Below, piece by piece: positions 51,536 to 62,739 of a stretch of 64,000 bases of DNA. The stretch comes from Nematostella vectensis. Taxonomy: Eukaryota > Cnidaria > Anthozoa > Actiniaria > Edwardsiidae. The first letter of the stretch is position 1. Every line of letters starts with the position of its first letter. The stretch lies in contig NC_064047.1 in the NCBI RefSeq assembly GCF_932526225.1, forward strand, positions 6,077,501-6,141,500. Direction: 5' to 3'. The notes under the pieces are model-generated. The model ran no database searches and was not told where the DNA came from. It saw nothing but the letters and a program-made list of their open reading frames with translations. A program made the position numbers and the translations under genes.

Positions 51536-54500
51536 CTGAAAAGGAATGTAAAGAAAACCAGATAAGGGATAGAACATAGACACTTGGTTGGGTGGGAGTG
51601 GGGGTTGAAAGAGGCTTTTTTAGTAATTGGCATGCAGGATTATTTTGTGAGTCATTTTAGTTTTCCAAGCTTACTTGGGTTACTATTGTTACTAGTGTTA
51701 CCCTGGATGCTAAGGTTACTAGGGTTACCAGGGAAACGTTACCGGGGTTGCCATAGTTACTTGACTAACCTTTCCAGCCATCTCGATACCCAGCTCATCA
51801 AGCACTTGGTTTACAATGGCATCTTGTTCCTCTTCGTCTCCCGATTCATCGAGAACAGAGTCTAGTGTTTCACCCACTAGTAGAAAAAAATGCAGTTAGC
51901 AGAGAATTTGGTTGATAGGTTGATACTTGAAGAAAACTTACATTCCTGATTTACGTTTAAGAAGCAGCAAGATAGTGTATGTGTACTCAATTTCTCCTGA
52001 TCCAGCTGTGACATCTATTATGTGCTTTCTTAAATGTCTTTATTGGTGATTTTCTGTTGTGAACCAAGAAGCAAGGAATATAGTTTTTACTTGTCTGGTT
52101 ACTACAAGGTTCCCCACATCAGAAACGTCTAATAAGCAGTATTACACAAAATAACAGACCCTAAACGTCAAATGCGAAAACGTTTAGCAAAATAATTGTT
52201 TTTAAAAGTGTAACTGAAGTTATAAGTTTGTGTCTTGGTAAATCAAATTTCTAGGATTAAGGTTGCATAGTTCTTACTCATCTCTTCATTCATGTCCATC
52301 TTTGCTGATTCCCTCTCAAAGTTCTGCAAAGTTTTCTGAAGGGATGCTGGATCCATTTGCTTGTTCATAGCCCCCATTGCCTATGAATACATCAATCAGT
52401 TTTCATATATACAGAAGAACTTGCTCTAAGGACACACACTTAATAACAACCCTAGCTTTTAAGGGCATTGGAACCCCACTATAAAGACACCACCTTTAGT
52501 AACAAGGACAGTAAACCCCTGCTCTAAGGACACCAGCTGATAAGGAAACCTTGTACAGTTCACAAAGTCCAGATAAAAGAAAGCTACTGTACATACATTT
52601 TCTGTAGAAGATCTTAACTTGCTTTAAGGGAATTTGTTTGGTTCAGGGTTTTGGATAAGAACAATGCTCTACTGAACATCCAAAAAGTGATCATGATGTA
52701 AGAATAAGTTAAGAAAAGCCATATAAATATTCAGGTTTGCATGAGGCTTTTTAACAGATCAGGTCTGGTAATCTTTGCATCTTGATTTCATCCACTTGAG
52801 TTTTATATATTTAGAATGCTGAGGCATGGTACAGAATGCCCTAGAGCTAATAGAACTGCCGTGTCTTTGAAGTTTAGGCAAATAAAATCAATACTTTGCT
52901 TGGAATGTGCTTTGAAAAAAAAATAATTGCAACCATAGTTTCAACAATGTAAAGAAGGCATGTACCCAGGATTTGCTGATGTGAGGGGAGGGGGGGCAGT
53001 ATTAGGTGCCATATGGATAAAAGATCCTTCAATATGAAGTGACCCTCGTTTTGGCAGCAGAAGGGGGTACAAACACATCTTGCAAACACCCCTAGGTATG
53101 TGCCTGGTGTGATTGACATCACCGTGGTAACTGACCTGTGAGGTCTTTGACATGGCTCCTGCCATTGTTGCTGTGGACTGCATGGCCTGGGCCTGGTAAC
53201 TGATTCCTGTAATCTTGGAGCTGACACTCATGTTTTTGTTCTTCTGTTTTCTCAGTTGTAAAAGCTGCTTGGCAAGGGCTGTCGCAGCCTAGGAATCAAC
53301 AACAATAACATACTTTATGGGAAGCTCTGAGCTTCCCATTAAAGTGCTACAGCCTAGACAAAAAAAACAATCTATGAAAAGCTAAGCATTTCCCTCAAAG
53401 TGTCCTAGTGTTTGACAAGGCTTGTTGAAACGTACCTTATTACACTTTATTTTCGGGTCGCTTTAATTTCACAATTTTAAAAGATTCGCAAAAATAAGGT
53501 GATGCGCAAAAATTAAGTGAGTACACAAGAAGCCTTTGGGGGAATATTGGCCATTTGAAAAGCTTTATGGAAACACCTTGTCTATTTAGTCATCTTGATG
53601 AACATATAGTACAGTAAGAGGTTGAGTTGGACTTGTATTTATAGATTTTAATGAAACTAAATTTAGCCCACACAGCTTTTTGTTACAAGTCGTTTCAGTT
53701 TTGATGACTACAGCACATTTTTTAATTCCACTTGTTTTGCTTGATTTTATTATCCCCAAATCGCAAAATCACAAAAATAAAGTGTCGCAAAATATCGCTA
53801 TGTCAAAATCACAAAATTTTGATGTTGCGAAAATTAAGTGTAATAAGGTAGGAAACAAAAACATAATCTGTTGGAAGCTCAGAGTTTCCCTAAGGGCAGC
53901 CATGGTAAAACAATAACTCCTTGATGACAGGCCAAGAATTGAAGAGTCCAAAAGTTTGTCAAAAGATGTTATATCCTAAGCAACAACATTGATTACTCTA
54001 TGAGAAACTCATGGTTCCCACTGAAAGCATCCTTAATATTTGACAAGGGTGTTTAATCCTATAAGCAACAACATTTGATAACTCTATAAAAAAATAAAGA
54101 TACCTGCTTGTTTCCTTGTCTTGCAAGTTTTTTTATTTCTGCTTCCTGAAACCACAAGAATATTAATTAGGTACAAAAAATGGTTGTAGTTTACAATTAG
54201 TGGCATGGGTTTTCTATCAAGTGAACACACAAGTGATGCAAAAGTAAAAGCAATGAATACAAAGGCATGAAACACTATGCATAACATGAAAATTCACTCA
54301 TTTCACTCCTCACTTTGTATCCACTACTAAACTAGTGAAAAAATCACAAAAATTAAGTATAATAAAAATATTTGCTTTTCTGACCAGCTGTTTCTCTTGT
54401 CTTTCTAAAGCATTCTTGTCTCGGGCAAGTTCCCGCTGTGTTCGGTTCAACTGCCGCTTCTGTTGCCTCATTTGTTCTGGAAAAAAATTAAAATAATGAG

Positions 54501-56378
54501 GGATGCTCCTAAACGCCAGCTGCCGACAGATTTCACTGTCTGGGAAACAATCAAAAGCCAGCTGAATTGTGACTTTTTCAATTTGCTTATCAACAGGCAA
54601 ACCAATTCCTGAGTATAAAGCCTGGTGTACACAGTGAGGGAAATTTCACGAGTGTACTTGATCACTGTCTCATGAGGCCAAAAGCTCACATTGTGCGGAC
54701 GTCGATAGAAAGAAATGATGTCTCACAAGCAAATTAAGGCCAAGTTCAACATCGTATTATCCATAATCCATATTTAATGCAAATGCATGCAAATGAAGAT
54801 AAAACAATCGACTTGATTCATTTGTATTGAATATGCTCATGGATAATACGACGTTTTAACTTAGCTTGAGTCAGAATTTCCCCCTGCTTGAACTGCGAGT
54901 TTTAGACCTCGCAAGGCAGTGAGCAAAGTGCATGCATGAAATTTTTCTCACCATATGTGCCCACAGGTCCCCCAAGCTAATGTTGTATTTTACGTGTTTC
55001 ATTCTGTAAATATATGGTGCATTACAATAAAAAATTGGGAAGAAAAATATAATGTAATAAAATACCTTCAAACTTTTATTACCTGTTTGTGGAGTTGTTA
55101 TTTACATCCCTGTGAAGTTTCAATCCATTTGGGGAAATATTGAGCGACTGTAGTTCCCCCATACTAAGAGAGGAGAAAGGTACACTCTAATGATGCCAAT
55201 CGGCAAAACGGGCAGTAGAAAATCGCTTCTAGAAATTTGGAAATTCGAAATTTTGCCAAAATAACTGCAATAAATATTAAACCGATACTTTACACTGCCA
55301 CACAGAAATTGTGAATCAAATTGATCAACTCTTTGCGTACCTAAAACGCCATTCTTTACCCGCCTTGCAGAATCACTTATGCTTGACGCGAACCCATGAA
55401 ATGGATTTTTCAACTGTCATGACAAAGCAGCCCGTCTACATCCCCCTTTGCAAGTGCCGCGGCTTGGGATACTTAATGTTTGACAAGATATTCATAGTTA
55501 AAAACATTTAACTTGAAACATCTGGAAAAGCGTTAAAAAATAACAATCTTCGTTATTGTTCTTGCTTTTTTTAGGGTGATGAAGAACTTTGCGCTAACAA
55601 AGACGGTATCAATACAATATTGTTTGCAGTTATTTTTGCGAAATTTTGAATTTCCAGTTTTCTAGAAGCGATTTTCTACCGCCCGGTTTGCCGATCGGCA
55701 TCATTACACAGTGCAACGTTTCTCCTCTCTTAGTATAGGGGAACTACAATCACTCAATATTGCCACAAATGGATTGAAACTTCGCATGAATGTAAAAACA
55801 ACTCCACAAACAGGCAATAAAAGTTTGAAGGTATTTTATTATATTTTTCGTCCCAATTTTTTTTATTGTAACACACCATATATTTACAGTATTATAAGTA
55901 ACTATGAATAAAACATGTAAAATACAACATTAGCTTGGGAAACCTGTGATGTGCCAGGCTTATATGAAACAATAAATGGTTGGATTATTTTCAACATTGT
56001 CTACATTGAAACCCTCTTGAACACGACAGAAAAGAAAATGTGTCTTGAAGTTTGAGAAAACATGCACATTACATGTCTCACATGATATACGTCATCATCC
56101 TATAAACTTACAGAAAAGTCCCTACACAAAACAATTTAAGATATTCTGCATAATGCAACCGGGATAACTTTTATGGATCCAAGCTAGAACATTTTCAATG
56201 ATTTCTTCAATAATACAAGTCTAAGTAAATTATAACAACTATAGTTACAAATACGATCTGATATTTAATTCTAGCTACCTTGTACTTATATATTTTTTTC
56301 ATTTTTTTCTCAGTAAAAACAAAATCTCAAAGTTTAGTGCACACAATTCATACCTTTGGGATCCGGTTTTCTGAACAT
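51431..56378 (-). CDS. CHMP2B: CHMP2B (ESCRT-III subunit, Vps2 type), complete, 7 coding exons
   Basis: Charged multivesicular body protein that co-assembles with CHMP3/CHMP4 on endosomal and other membranes and recruits VPS4 through its C-terminus. Coding exons in gene order are 56354-56378, 54385-54476, 54104-54145, 53136-53288, 52278-52380, 51770-51876 and 51431-51535. They give 208 codons plus TGA, with every junction in frame. The protein starts MFRKPDPKEQMRQQKRQLNR, has a basic N-terminal helical hairpin (to about residue 100) including KQLLQLRKQKNKNMSVSSK, and an acidic C-terminal half (LDESGDEEEQDAIVNQVLDE). It ends in a MIT-interacting motif DIEEMLAKLKA. The RKQK...VSSKIT block and the VNQVLDE(L/I)GIE block favour CHMP2B over CHMP2A. 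Length matches the family (about 210-213 aa). Confidence 0.95.
51770..51876 (-). CDS. CHMP2B: CHMP2B exon 6
   Basis: Residues about 139-174, acidic segment with DAIVNQVLDELGIEMAGK. GTTAGT donor. Confidence 0.97.
52278..52380 (-). CDS. CHMP2B: CHMP2B exon 5
   Basis: Residues about 105-139, AMGAMNKQMDPASLQKTLQN and onward to MNEEM. Leaves in phase 1; GTAAGA donor. Confidence 0.96.
52957..53108. mobile_element. Short TIR element, CHMP2B intron 4
   Basis: AGGCATGTACCCAGGATTTG at the left, CCCCTAGGTATGTGCCTG at the right, a diverged relative of the CAGGCxCGTAxCCAGG family. Confidence 0.65.
53136..53288 (-). CDS. CHMP2B: CHMP2B exon 4
   Basis: Residues 54-104, AATALAKQLLQLRKQKNKN through AGAMSKTSQ, second core helix. 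GTCAGT donor. Confidence 0.97.
53435..53848. mobile_element. ~414-bp MITE with TA target site, CHMP2B intron 3
   Basis: CCTTATTACACTTTATTTTC is inverted as GAAAATTAAGTGTAATAAGG, with TA directly outside both ends (Tc1/mariner-type target). The interior is rich in CGCAAAAATTAAGTG fragments. Confidence 0.82.
54104..54145 (-). CDS. CHMP2B: CHMP2B exon 3 (42 bp)
   Basis: Residues 40-53, EAEIKKLARQGNKQ, matching the EIKKMAK(I/Q)GN block. Phase 0 both sides. Confidence 0.95.
54385..54476 (-). CDS. CHMP2B: CHMP2B exon 2
   Basis: Residues about 9-39, EQMRQQKRQLNRTQRELARD and onward to RQEKQL, first helix of the ESCRT-III core. GTCAGA donor. Confidence 0.96.
54945..55970. mobile_element. ~1-kb foldback element with ~330-bp arms, CHMP2B intron 1
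   Basis: The left arm (about 54945-55290) and right arm (about 55608-55970) are inverted copies. One example is AGAAAATCGCTTCTAGAAAT at left against TCTAGAAGCGATTTTCTACC at right; another is TTTGTGGAGTTGTT against AACAACTCCACAAA. The ~320-bp centre contains no recognised gene. Confidence 0.88.
56354..56378 (-). CDS. CHMP2B: CHMP2B exon 1 (start codon)
   Basis: MFRKPDPK plus the first base of a Glu codon; GTATGA donor. Confidence 0.9.
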
Positions 56379-56511
56379 TGTAGCGGCTATTCCTTTGGAA
56401 GCGGTATGGAAGATCAAGTGAGGTCCGCGGGTACCGGTCAGTATTACGCTAAGATATATATTTAGCGTGTTTTGTTGCGAAAAATGAAGCGAGTTTTAAC
56501 TGCTACCCACG

Positions 56512-56522
56512 GCCGCCATTTT
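56512..56522 (-). promoter_or_regulatory. YY1-type motif upstream of CHMP2B
   Basis: AAAATGGCGGC on the gene strand, about 135 bp upstream of the ATG, an exact match to the AANATGGCGGC consensus found near transcription starts of housekeeping genes. The motif match is seen; function is inferred. Confidence 0.5.
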
Positions 56523-59246
56523 GTCATATGCTAAAAATAGAATAAGACTGGGGTCGCTGGGGTCCGGGGTCCAGTGCCAAAAATACTCAGGCAACCCACA
56601 AAATCGAACTCGGCACAAAATCGAACTCTGAGTACCACCCACCACCCTCTCGGGGGGTGAAGCAATAGCAGGACAAGCACCTCAGTAATACAACGAGCAA
56701 TCGGTTATCGCGATTTTGGAAAAGTATTCTTAGACAAAAAGTCAACAGGCATAATAATAAAGTTCTGCAAAGGCCAAAAAGAATAAATTAAAAAAAATCA
56801 TAAATGCACATATTTTAGCATAATCTTTTTCTTAGCAAATATTACTCAAAAACACTATCGGGCAATCGGTAATAGATATGATTTTTTTGGCATGTCGATT
56901 AAAGAAGGTAAAATAATTCAAAATTTAGCATTTGAAAAAAATAAACAGCAGCGAAATTTATCAATTTTAACCTGCCCCCTCCCCCAACTAGGCATATGAA
57001 GATTGTGCTTGGCAACATTTAGCGTTTTGAGCAAATTTTCGAAGGACCAGCAACCTAGGGCAACTTTTGCCTTCCTTTGCGACTTTTGTGCAAGAAATTG
57101 GTATAAAATCGATCCAAACCATCAAAAAGCTAGTTATTTCATCTAAAAATGGTCCTGGACAGCCCTCAGTCGTTTTATGTGTGTCCACGAAATCTGGACG
57201 CTGTCATTGTAATATTTGTCACTACAGGTCAGTGATGAGTAGACTCGATTTCTAGCTGAGCTTTTATGGTCACTTCTCTATTTTCAAGTTTATGTATTGT
57301 CCTTGTATCTACTGTACATCTATTCAATAATTTTCTTGTTAACCCATAAAAGTTGAAAATAGAAACGGTTGGATATTGAGCAATAGCTACTTAGAGGCAT
57401 TATTTTGAAACAGTCTCTCTTCCTTGGAAAAAAATGTTTGTCTGTTATTGTTCCATCAAATGTGCATGTGTGTATCAAATATATTTTCGGCAAGGTTCCC
57501 TTCTCTTCCAAGTTTTATCAATGTCACTCAAGAATCAAGCATTAGAAACTGGTCAATAGGAGAATGATTTTCACTACAAAAAGCACCGGAAACAATAACA
57601 ACAAAAAATAGGCAGCTGCACTGCATAGTGTGGGATACGTGAACTTATTAATGAATGAAGAGTGAAGATACTGTAGTTTTATCACAGCAATATATTATAT
57701 TTTATCTTTTCACTATTTAATTACTCTTTTTAAGGCCTGGCCTGTCTTTTTTTATATGTATTCTCTGTTCCCAACATTTCCTCCTGTTCTTCGAAGACTA
57801 TAATAATTGAAACTGCCATTAAGGGTGTCACATCTTTAATGCCTGAAAGAAAAGAGGGAACATTGGAACAAAAATGCACAAAAAATACAACTTAAAGATA
57901 ACTATCTTTACTGATATGCGTTAGGAACTACAACATTGGCTCTAAATAACTGTTTGATTTCATTTCATACTATGAAAACTAGTAGTACCCAAATTGGCAG
58001 TTCAGGATGGAAACAAAGAGACAAATTTTACTACTCTATTAATTTAAATATATAAGATATGTCATTCTGATAATTGACAACTAAGAAAAATAGGTTTGTG
58101 ATCAGAGAAATATGTTTTTCTCACATGTAACAAACTTATCTGGAATATTTGTGTGCATATGGTCTATACATGTTCTATTATCTATATTGTATTGTAAACA
58201 TCTATTCATTATCTGTAATTATGATTGCTAAGAAATTAAAGAAATTGTAGTTATTATTGTAGAATTTACAAAACTCTCACTGGAAAGACCTACATGTATT
58301 ACTTTTGTGGTAAACATTTGATTCCTCAAAAATAAGCAATTCATCAGTGTGGCAGTAAACAGGTGTGACCCAAAAATATTTTGTAAAATAAAATGGAAAA
58401 CAGAAATGATAAGGCGACTCGATAATGCAAAGGTTCTATCAAAACAGTCTACTAACCATCCACAATAAAATCAAATTATAAATCTGTGCATACTAATAAT
58501 TAATTAAAGTAACTTTCATACTGTAGGCTTAGTTTCAAGATACTGAGACTCAAGAAAATATACTTCACTTCTGTAAATAATTTATATTTGTTGTATTTCT
58601 CTCCCTAATAAAAAGCTAATCAATCGAGGTTTCAATCTGCTCGGTTCTAGCAAGTAATAACTGTCATTTTTGTTCCTATTCAGTAGTAATCAAAGAAAAT
58701 CTTAAGCTGGTAGAAAAAAGCAATAAACGATACACCCTAACCCATCTTAAGAAGCTTCGTTATAGTTGAAGATGCTTTTCCTTCCAATATTGTCCGTGCG
58801 ATTAATTAATGACCTTCATCTTGATCTTGTTTCTCATGCGAGCTGGCGCATGCGCACTTACGATTGCAACCGCGCAAAGCAGGCTGGTCACACTTCAAAG
58901 TGTGACCAGAAACGCTCGCGCGCCTAGTTTGTCCTTCGAAGCCCGCATTTCATTGATTAGAGTTGCTGTTTCCGCTCGGTGGCTTCAGGCGACCTAGCTA
59001 CGACAGCAATAATCGAGGTTGCAAGGGACTCTGGGGCAACTCTCATTAAACTCGAAAGCGCATCGATCTCTAGGAAACCTAAAATCTGCGTGAATGAAGG
59101 GAAAAACAGGCAACGAAAGAGCGGTCAATCGACGTCGTCAACAACACGCGCTAGAACGTGAAATACCTAGTTTTAAAATCAAGCAATAAACGAAAATATT
59201 ACAGCGTTGTTATTATCACAATAACTTTTAGATTCCATTTTAAATA

Positions 59247-59385
59247 AGCTCCCGTAAGCGACCAACACCTATTGCTCAAGTTTTTGGCGCCCAGTGGTCG
59301 CTTATGAGAGCAAGCTCTCCTAAAAGACCAGCTCCGTTAACGACCACAATTCTCAGTTCCCAAGGTGGTCGCTTACGAGAGCTTC
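59247..59385. mobile_element. ~140-bp MITE
   Basis: TAAGCTCCCGTAAGCGACCA at the left is inverted as TGGTCGCTTACGAGAGCTT at the right; an internal TGGTCGCTTATGAGAGC is a third copy. Confidence 0.8.
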
Positions 59386-60714
59386 AAAACTTTTAGCCAT
59401 ATTTTCAAGCAACTTTTCCCAAATTTACTAGCACAATATACACATGCCTACTCCCCACCCCCAATTCTCGCCTTCAAAAACCCTCTTAAAAATAACTTGA
59501 AGTTTGAGATAGCATATATAACGTTTCCATCTCGCCGATTGAAACCTTTTTCAAAGGTATTACTATATGTGAGCCCATCACTCGACGGCAGAAAACCTTT
59601 GAAAATTCAAAGAGCCAGACGTGAAATGCACTTTGAAATGGACTCTGTCTGATCGACCGTTGTCCTTCAAACTACAACGTAAAAACTCCTCAAGTTGCGC
59701 GGTCTAGCGAGGAACGTTTGCGCTGAAAAATAGACCATGTTGTTCGCTATGTTAGAAATTAGATTCTAGGCTCATCTATAGTCTTTTTTGAAAAAAAAAA
59801 AAAAAAACGAGTGAATATTATCAAAAGTAGTTTGAAATTGAGCGCAAAGCACGAAAGCTTTTGGAGAATCATTCCTTCCGTTGTCTTCCAGGCCTCAGCT
59901 GACCTGCCTGAGACACGTTTCCGTAGCTTTTATCTAACGGAAAAGGGCGAAGAGAGCGGAGCCGTTTGGTGGACAGTATATTAGCTACGACACATTTTTA
60001 TAAATAGAAGGAAATACTGTTTGTCTATGAAACCTATGTTTTGCAACATATTGCATATTGTTTTGTAAAATAAAGTTTCCTAATCCGTTTACGGAAATTT
60101 TTGACTGGGATTTATGCTTGCAATCTCCTGCCACCAACGGTGTATTATGTGTTTCGCCGAATGCGAAATTGAACTCGACGATCTTTCTTTCATTTAGACA
60201 GGGAAACCTTATTCGTATCAGCTAGTGGTTAACACCTCCCTTTTTTATTAGAAACCTTTTATTAAAAAAACATTTTCCAGCCTGCGATTTCACCAAATTT
60301 CAAGAGAGCAAAGATAGTGTGATACGTTCTAAAAAGCTGAATCAAATGTGCTCATGATAACAACCTATTGATCACTTCCCAATTCTCTTTCTAATACTAA
60401 TACTTTATTGAGTTTTGAATTCTTATGTCACTGAAATTTAAGAACACCCCTAATAAATTTCCAGTCTTAGAGTGCTCCAAGATTAATAAGAACGTCACAG
60501 CCTCAACTGAAAATAAGCGTTCTCATAAAAAAGTGTACACAGACAGCTAGAAGAGCATCCTGTAATTATCATTTTGTCTTTCGATTTTTTTTTGTAAAAA
60601 GCTTGACACCTTTCTACAAGTAGAATCAGTAAAAAAATAGAATCAGTTAAACTAAATATAGCCTAGGCCGGGGCGGCTCTCAAAGTAGACGGGGGTTGAT
60701 CGTCGTATCTATTA

Positions 60715-60740
<26 letters not shown>

Positions 60741-60745
<5 letters not shown>

Positions 60746-61036
60746 TGAATAGGTTCGCGGATCGGCGGATTCAGCCCCGAAATGCTCACGGATTACGGAT
60801 TTTGATGATTATTTCAGCGGATTGGCGGATTTTGAAAATACGGCGGATCACGGATCTGTTGACAATTTGGGCACGGATTTTTACTGCTTTGACGGTCAAA
60901 TTTCGGATTTTAAATGAATTTCAATCGATGCTATTGTTTATCTGTCAAACCATGCGGATCTAAAAATATCTGCGGATCCACGGATTTGGACCGAAAATGT
61001 TGCGGATCGGCGGATTTACCTACCCCTATTCACCCC
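60741..61036. mobile_element. ~300-bp TIR element with internal GGATCGGCGGATTT repeats
   Basis: GGGGGTGAATAGG at the left and CCTATTCACCCCC at the right. The interior consists of degenerate direct copies of CGGATCGGCGGATTT, the same design as the larger element at 20924-22132. Confidence 0.75.
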
Positions 61037-61830
61037 CTCCCTCTCAGGGTTCCAATTTTGCTATCCTTAGGGGTTCCTATACTAAGGGTGGCATAATTAC
61101 ATTGTTTTCAGTGCCATCTCTTAATACACTTTATCAGAAAGACGTATTTTCCGAGTCAGCGTTGACTATTCTTAATGCGACCAACGCTACCGTATGGCCA
61201 CCTTGTGAATTACAAAGCCAGATATCAGGGAAATTTGTTTTGTTGATAGGATCCTCATAAGGCAATCATCTTGCCAATGAAATACTCGTGTATATGAAAA
61301 CACGACAGAATCCTGCTGTTAATATAGTTCGGGTGTCAATTAAAACTGATATTCTCAGATAACAGTCCGCTCTGTCTTGGTAACCACGGAAGCGCGCGTC
61401 GTACTATTCCGTAATGGGTGTAAACAATAATAAAAAGTGGCTGATTGTGAGCCTTTAAATTTGCAGGAAGCTCCAAGTTGTGTAGCTTGCTCCCGCACTA
61501 CACATTTTTTATAAGAACGTCCAGCCTGAGATTTCACCAAATTTTTAGTCCTGATGTATTTTAAAATGCAGAATCAAATTGTGCAACCACCTTATTATTG
61601 CTATTGATCATTACCTGGTGTTATTCTCTTCCTAATAATTCATTGGGTATTCTTATATACACTAAAATTTTAAAAAAACATCGTTAAGAACATATTCAGC
61701 CTTAAAATGTCCAAAAAATAAGAACGGCCCAGCCTCAACTGAAAATTTGACGTTCATATAAAAGAAAAGAGTGTATCTGCGCAACGATAATATTAATATT
61801 TAAAGGGACCCTATTTCCTTTTTCTTGACA

Positions 61831-61836
61831 TTTATT
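61831..61836 (-). terminator. Polyadenylation signal AATAAA for the 62-kb gene
   Basis: GGTCAATAAATGTC on the minus strand, about 205 bp downstream of the TAG at 62039. Confidence 0.45.
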
Positions 61837-62038
61837 GACCAATTTCCGGCTTAGGAGCTTACTTGATTTCTAAACACACCAAGGATATTGTCATTATTCC
61901 CAGTCGCCTATTTATAACCTCAGTTCTAATTTTTTGTGCTGTTCGCCAGAAAGGCGTCCGTTCGTCTCCCATGGCTCCTTGCAAGCCGGGTTTGCCCAGC
62001 TGCGATGAAACAAAGCGCGAGCTGAAAAGATTATTCCG

Positions 62039-62434
62039 CTACGGCGAAACTTTGGGCGTAGAAATACAAGGGCATGATGCTCTTCTCTTGTCGAAAAAAC
62101 CCATTCCAATAAGCCGTGGGTCGGAGCTGTAGTGTTCGTATACCGTAGAGTCTACGGCTCCACTAGCGTCAAATTGTTTGAGCGAGACATGGGAACCATA
62201 GACGTTGTAGTGAGCCTCTTCGTATTTTCTTTTAAACGACTCGGATTCCTCCTCGTTTTTATAGTATTCATCCAGAATCTCAGGCGTGAGGACAAGTGAT
62301 GGTCTTCGTACACACTTAGATGTTTTTCCGTTGGTATTGTTTGCTGTACTGAATGTTTGAGTACTATGCAAGCTGTGGCTTCTACATCGTTTAAAGTTTG
62401 GTTTCGGTGGTGGATTCGCTTTGTAGAATTCCAT
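62039..62434 (-). CDS. Unrecognised small protein (131 codons)
   Basis: I do not recognise the family. The frame runs from ATG (MEFYKANPPPKPNFKRCRSH) to TAG. It has a basic Ser-rich first third, then a charged helical stretch (DEYYKNEEESESFKRKYEEA), then a Gly/Asp-rich C-terminus. Composition is protein-like. A polyadenylation signal AATAAA lies about 205 bp downstream of the stop and a TATA-like box about 290 bp upstream of this ATG. A second ORF in another frame (62152-62610) overlaps it and has a protein-like first 58 codons, so the true protein may start at 62610 if a frameshift or unannotated splice near 62436 is present. Confidence 0.5.
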   Translation of the reverse strand: MEFYKANPPPKPNFKRCRSHSLHSTQTFSTANNTNGKTSKCVRRPSLVLTPEILDEYYKNEEESESFKRKYEEAHYNVYGSHVSLKQFDASGAVDSTVYEHYSSDPRLIGMGFFDKRRASCPCISTPKVSP

Positions 62435-62722
62435 TGATAGATCAGAAGTTTAAGATACTTGTTCCTTCTTGTAGTAAATGATTCCAAATTAATTGCCTCC
62501 GGCGATATATAGTCCCAGTTGTGAAATACTTCAAATCTCTTATCCAGCTTATTGGTTGCTTCGATCACCAGTCTTCCCGCTAGGTTCCGTTCCGGCAAAG
62601 CTTCTTTCAAAATAATGTCCTTATATTCGTATTAAACTCAACACAACGCTTGAACAGCCGCGTTGTATGAAACCGGTTGAAGCTCCAGCTCAATTGTTGT
62701 CGAAGTAAAACGATCAGCCGTT

Positions 62723-62733
62723 CTATATATAAC
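62723..62733 (-). promoter_or_regulatory. TATA-like box for the 62-kb gene
   Basis: GTTATATATAG on the minus strand, about 115 bp upstream of the ATG at 62610 and about 290 bp upstream of the ATG at 62434. Confidence 0.4.
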
Positions 62734-62739
62734 CCAAAT

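Larger units (their letters stand above)
56530..61800. other. Intergenic region, repeat-bearing, no supported gene
   Basis: Mostly AT-rich. A CpG-richer island lies at about 58.83-59.16 kb with no ATG-initiated frame I trust. A ~140-bp inverted-repeat element is at 59247-59385. TIR-element remnants lie at 60.25-60.55 and 61.5-61.79 kb. A GGATCGGCGG-rich element lies at 60741-61036, preceded by a ~26-bp G run. Confidence 0.6.

Noticed and set aside
57725-57842. Possible minus-strand terminal exon (acceptor TTTCTTTCAG then about 36 codons to TAA)
   Set aside because: No recognisable partner exons upstream and no polyadenylation signal nearby; a chance frame is equally likely.
58809-59161. Two plus-strand frames in a CpG-richer stretch
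   Set aside because: One begins with GTG rather than ATG, neither resembles a known family, and no exon junctions extend them. The region could be a promoter but nothing proves it.
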